Below are positions 63,755-64,000 of a stretch of 64,000 bases of DNA, piece by piece. Every line of letters starts with the position of its first letter. Within the stretch, counting starts at the first letter, position 1. The translations under genes and the position numbers were made by a program. The notes beneath the pieces were generated by a model. That model did no database searches, was not told the origin of the DNA, and saw nothing but the letters and a program-made list of their open reading frames with translations. Source of the DNA: Bacteroidales bacterium (GTDB lineage: Bacteria > Bacteroidota > Bacteroidia > Bacteroidales > FEN-979); NCBI GenBank assembly GCA_028706295.1, contig JAQWBQ010000008.1, positions 34,215 to 98,214 of the forward strand. Direction: 5' to 3'.

Positions 63755-64000
63755 ATGAATTTCCTCAGAAACATTTTTCTTTACCTGTTTCTAATGGGTA
63801 TTGTTTCGTGTCATATTAATATGAACAACCAGGAATGGGGTTCCAGCGACACACATAAAAAGCCGGCCATCATGAAAAAATCGTTCGGAACTGTTGATAA
63901 CAAAGAGGTATTTTTATATACCCTTCAAAATGCAAACGGGATTAAAGTCTCGATTACCAATTACGGCGGAATCATCACCTCTATTTTGACTCCCGATAAA
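63755..64000 (+). CDS. Aldose 1-epimerase lipoprotein, 3' truncated
   Basis: The first 82 residues of a gene that runs off the right edge. It has a lipobox (GIVSC, acylated cysteine at residue 19), then KKSFGTVDNKEVFLYTLQN and VSITNYGGIITSILTPDK, the N-terminal strands of galactose mutarotase-type enzymes. Mutarotases interconvert alpha and beta sugar anomers; being exported and close to the SLC5 symporter region fits a sugar-uptake role. The catalytic part lies beyond the window. Confidence 0.82.
   Translation, partial: MNFLRNIFLYLFLMGIVSCHINMNNQEWGSSDTHKKPAIMKKSFGTVDNKEVFLYTLQNANGIKVSITNYGGIITSILTPDK

Overview
The window is chromosomal DNA from a member of the Bacteroidota, probably class Bacteroidia or a close relative. 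The grounds are a type IX secretion (T9SS) C-terminal sorting domain, families largely confined to this phylum (DUF6913, DUF4835, DUF4295, the phylum-specific RNA polymerase omega, BtuG-like propeller lipoproteins), many TAnnTTTG promoter elements and few Shine-Dalgarno sites. Gene density is high. I found no tRNA, rRNA, CRISPR array, insertion sequence or prophage. The genus cannot be set from the sequence alone.

Layout. 1-6.7 kb: end of a peptide-binding protein, an MBL-fold hydrolase, DUF6913-dapA, a T9SS-exported M14 carboxypeptidase and an alpha-oxoamine synthase. 6.7-12.7 kb: core cluster bamD-rpoZ-coaBC-DUF4835-recN, then fabI. 12.7-18.5 kb: a five-gene run, etfB-etfA-membrane Fe-S protein-CCG-domain Fe-S protein-acyl-CoA dehydrogenase, read as a fatty-acid beta-oxidation module that passes electrons to the quinone pool; a strong terminator ends it. 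18.5-25.2 kb: clpC, gyrA and a TPR protein. 25.3-28.2 kb: a SRPBCC/GyrI-like protein and an SDR plus steroid-5-alpha-reductase-like pair. 28.2-28.75 kb: a GC-rich, hairpin-rich stretch without a credible gene, interpreted as an unidentified structured RNA on the minus strand. 28.75-34 kb: clpS, a CoA pyrophosphatase and a three-gene outer-membrane uptake operon resembling BtuB/BtuG. 34-44.8 kb: YwqK-like protein, rimO-ftsY-DUF4295-rpmG, xerD, an SDR, a class III aminotransferase, aat, a secreted C1B peptidase, a radical SAM protein and a HAD phosphatase.

44.8-60.5 kb is a carbohydrate-active region: two (alpha/alpha)6-barrel glycosidases, a DUF2961/GH172 lipoprotein, a glycosidase-like/SUMF1 fusion and a sodium:sugar (SLC5) symporter, with a TauE permease, an AhpD-like protein, a CAP-SPOR protein and an MGMT in between. 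It has no SusC/SusD pair, so the sugar released probably enters as small units through SLC5. 60.6-64 kb: a membrane metallophosphoesterase, an M23 peptidase, a bacterial EXPERA-domain protein and the start of an aldose 1-epimerase lipoprotein.

The best candidates for something undescribed are the structured RNA at about 28.24-28.57 kb, the glycosidase-SUMF1 fusion, and the sterol-pathway-like membrane proteins (SRD5A-like and EXPERA). All functions are read from sequence motifs; no database search was run.
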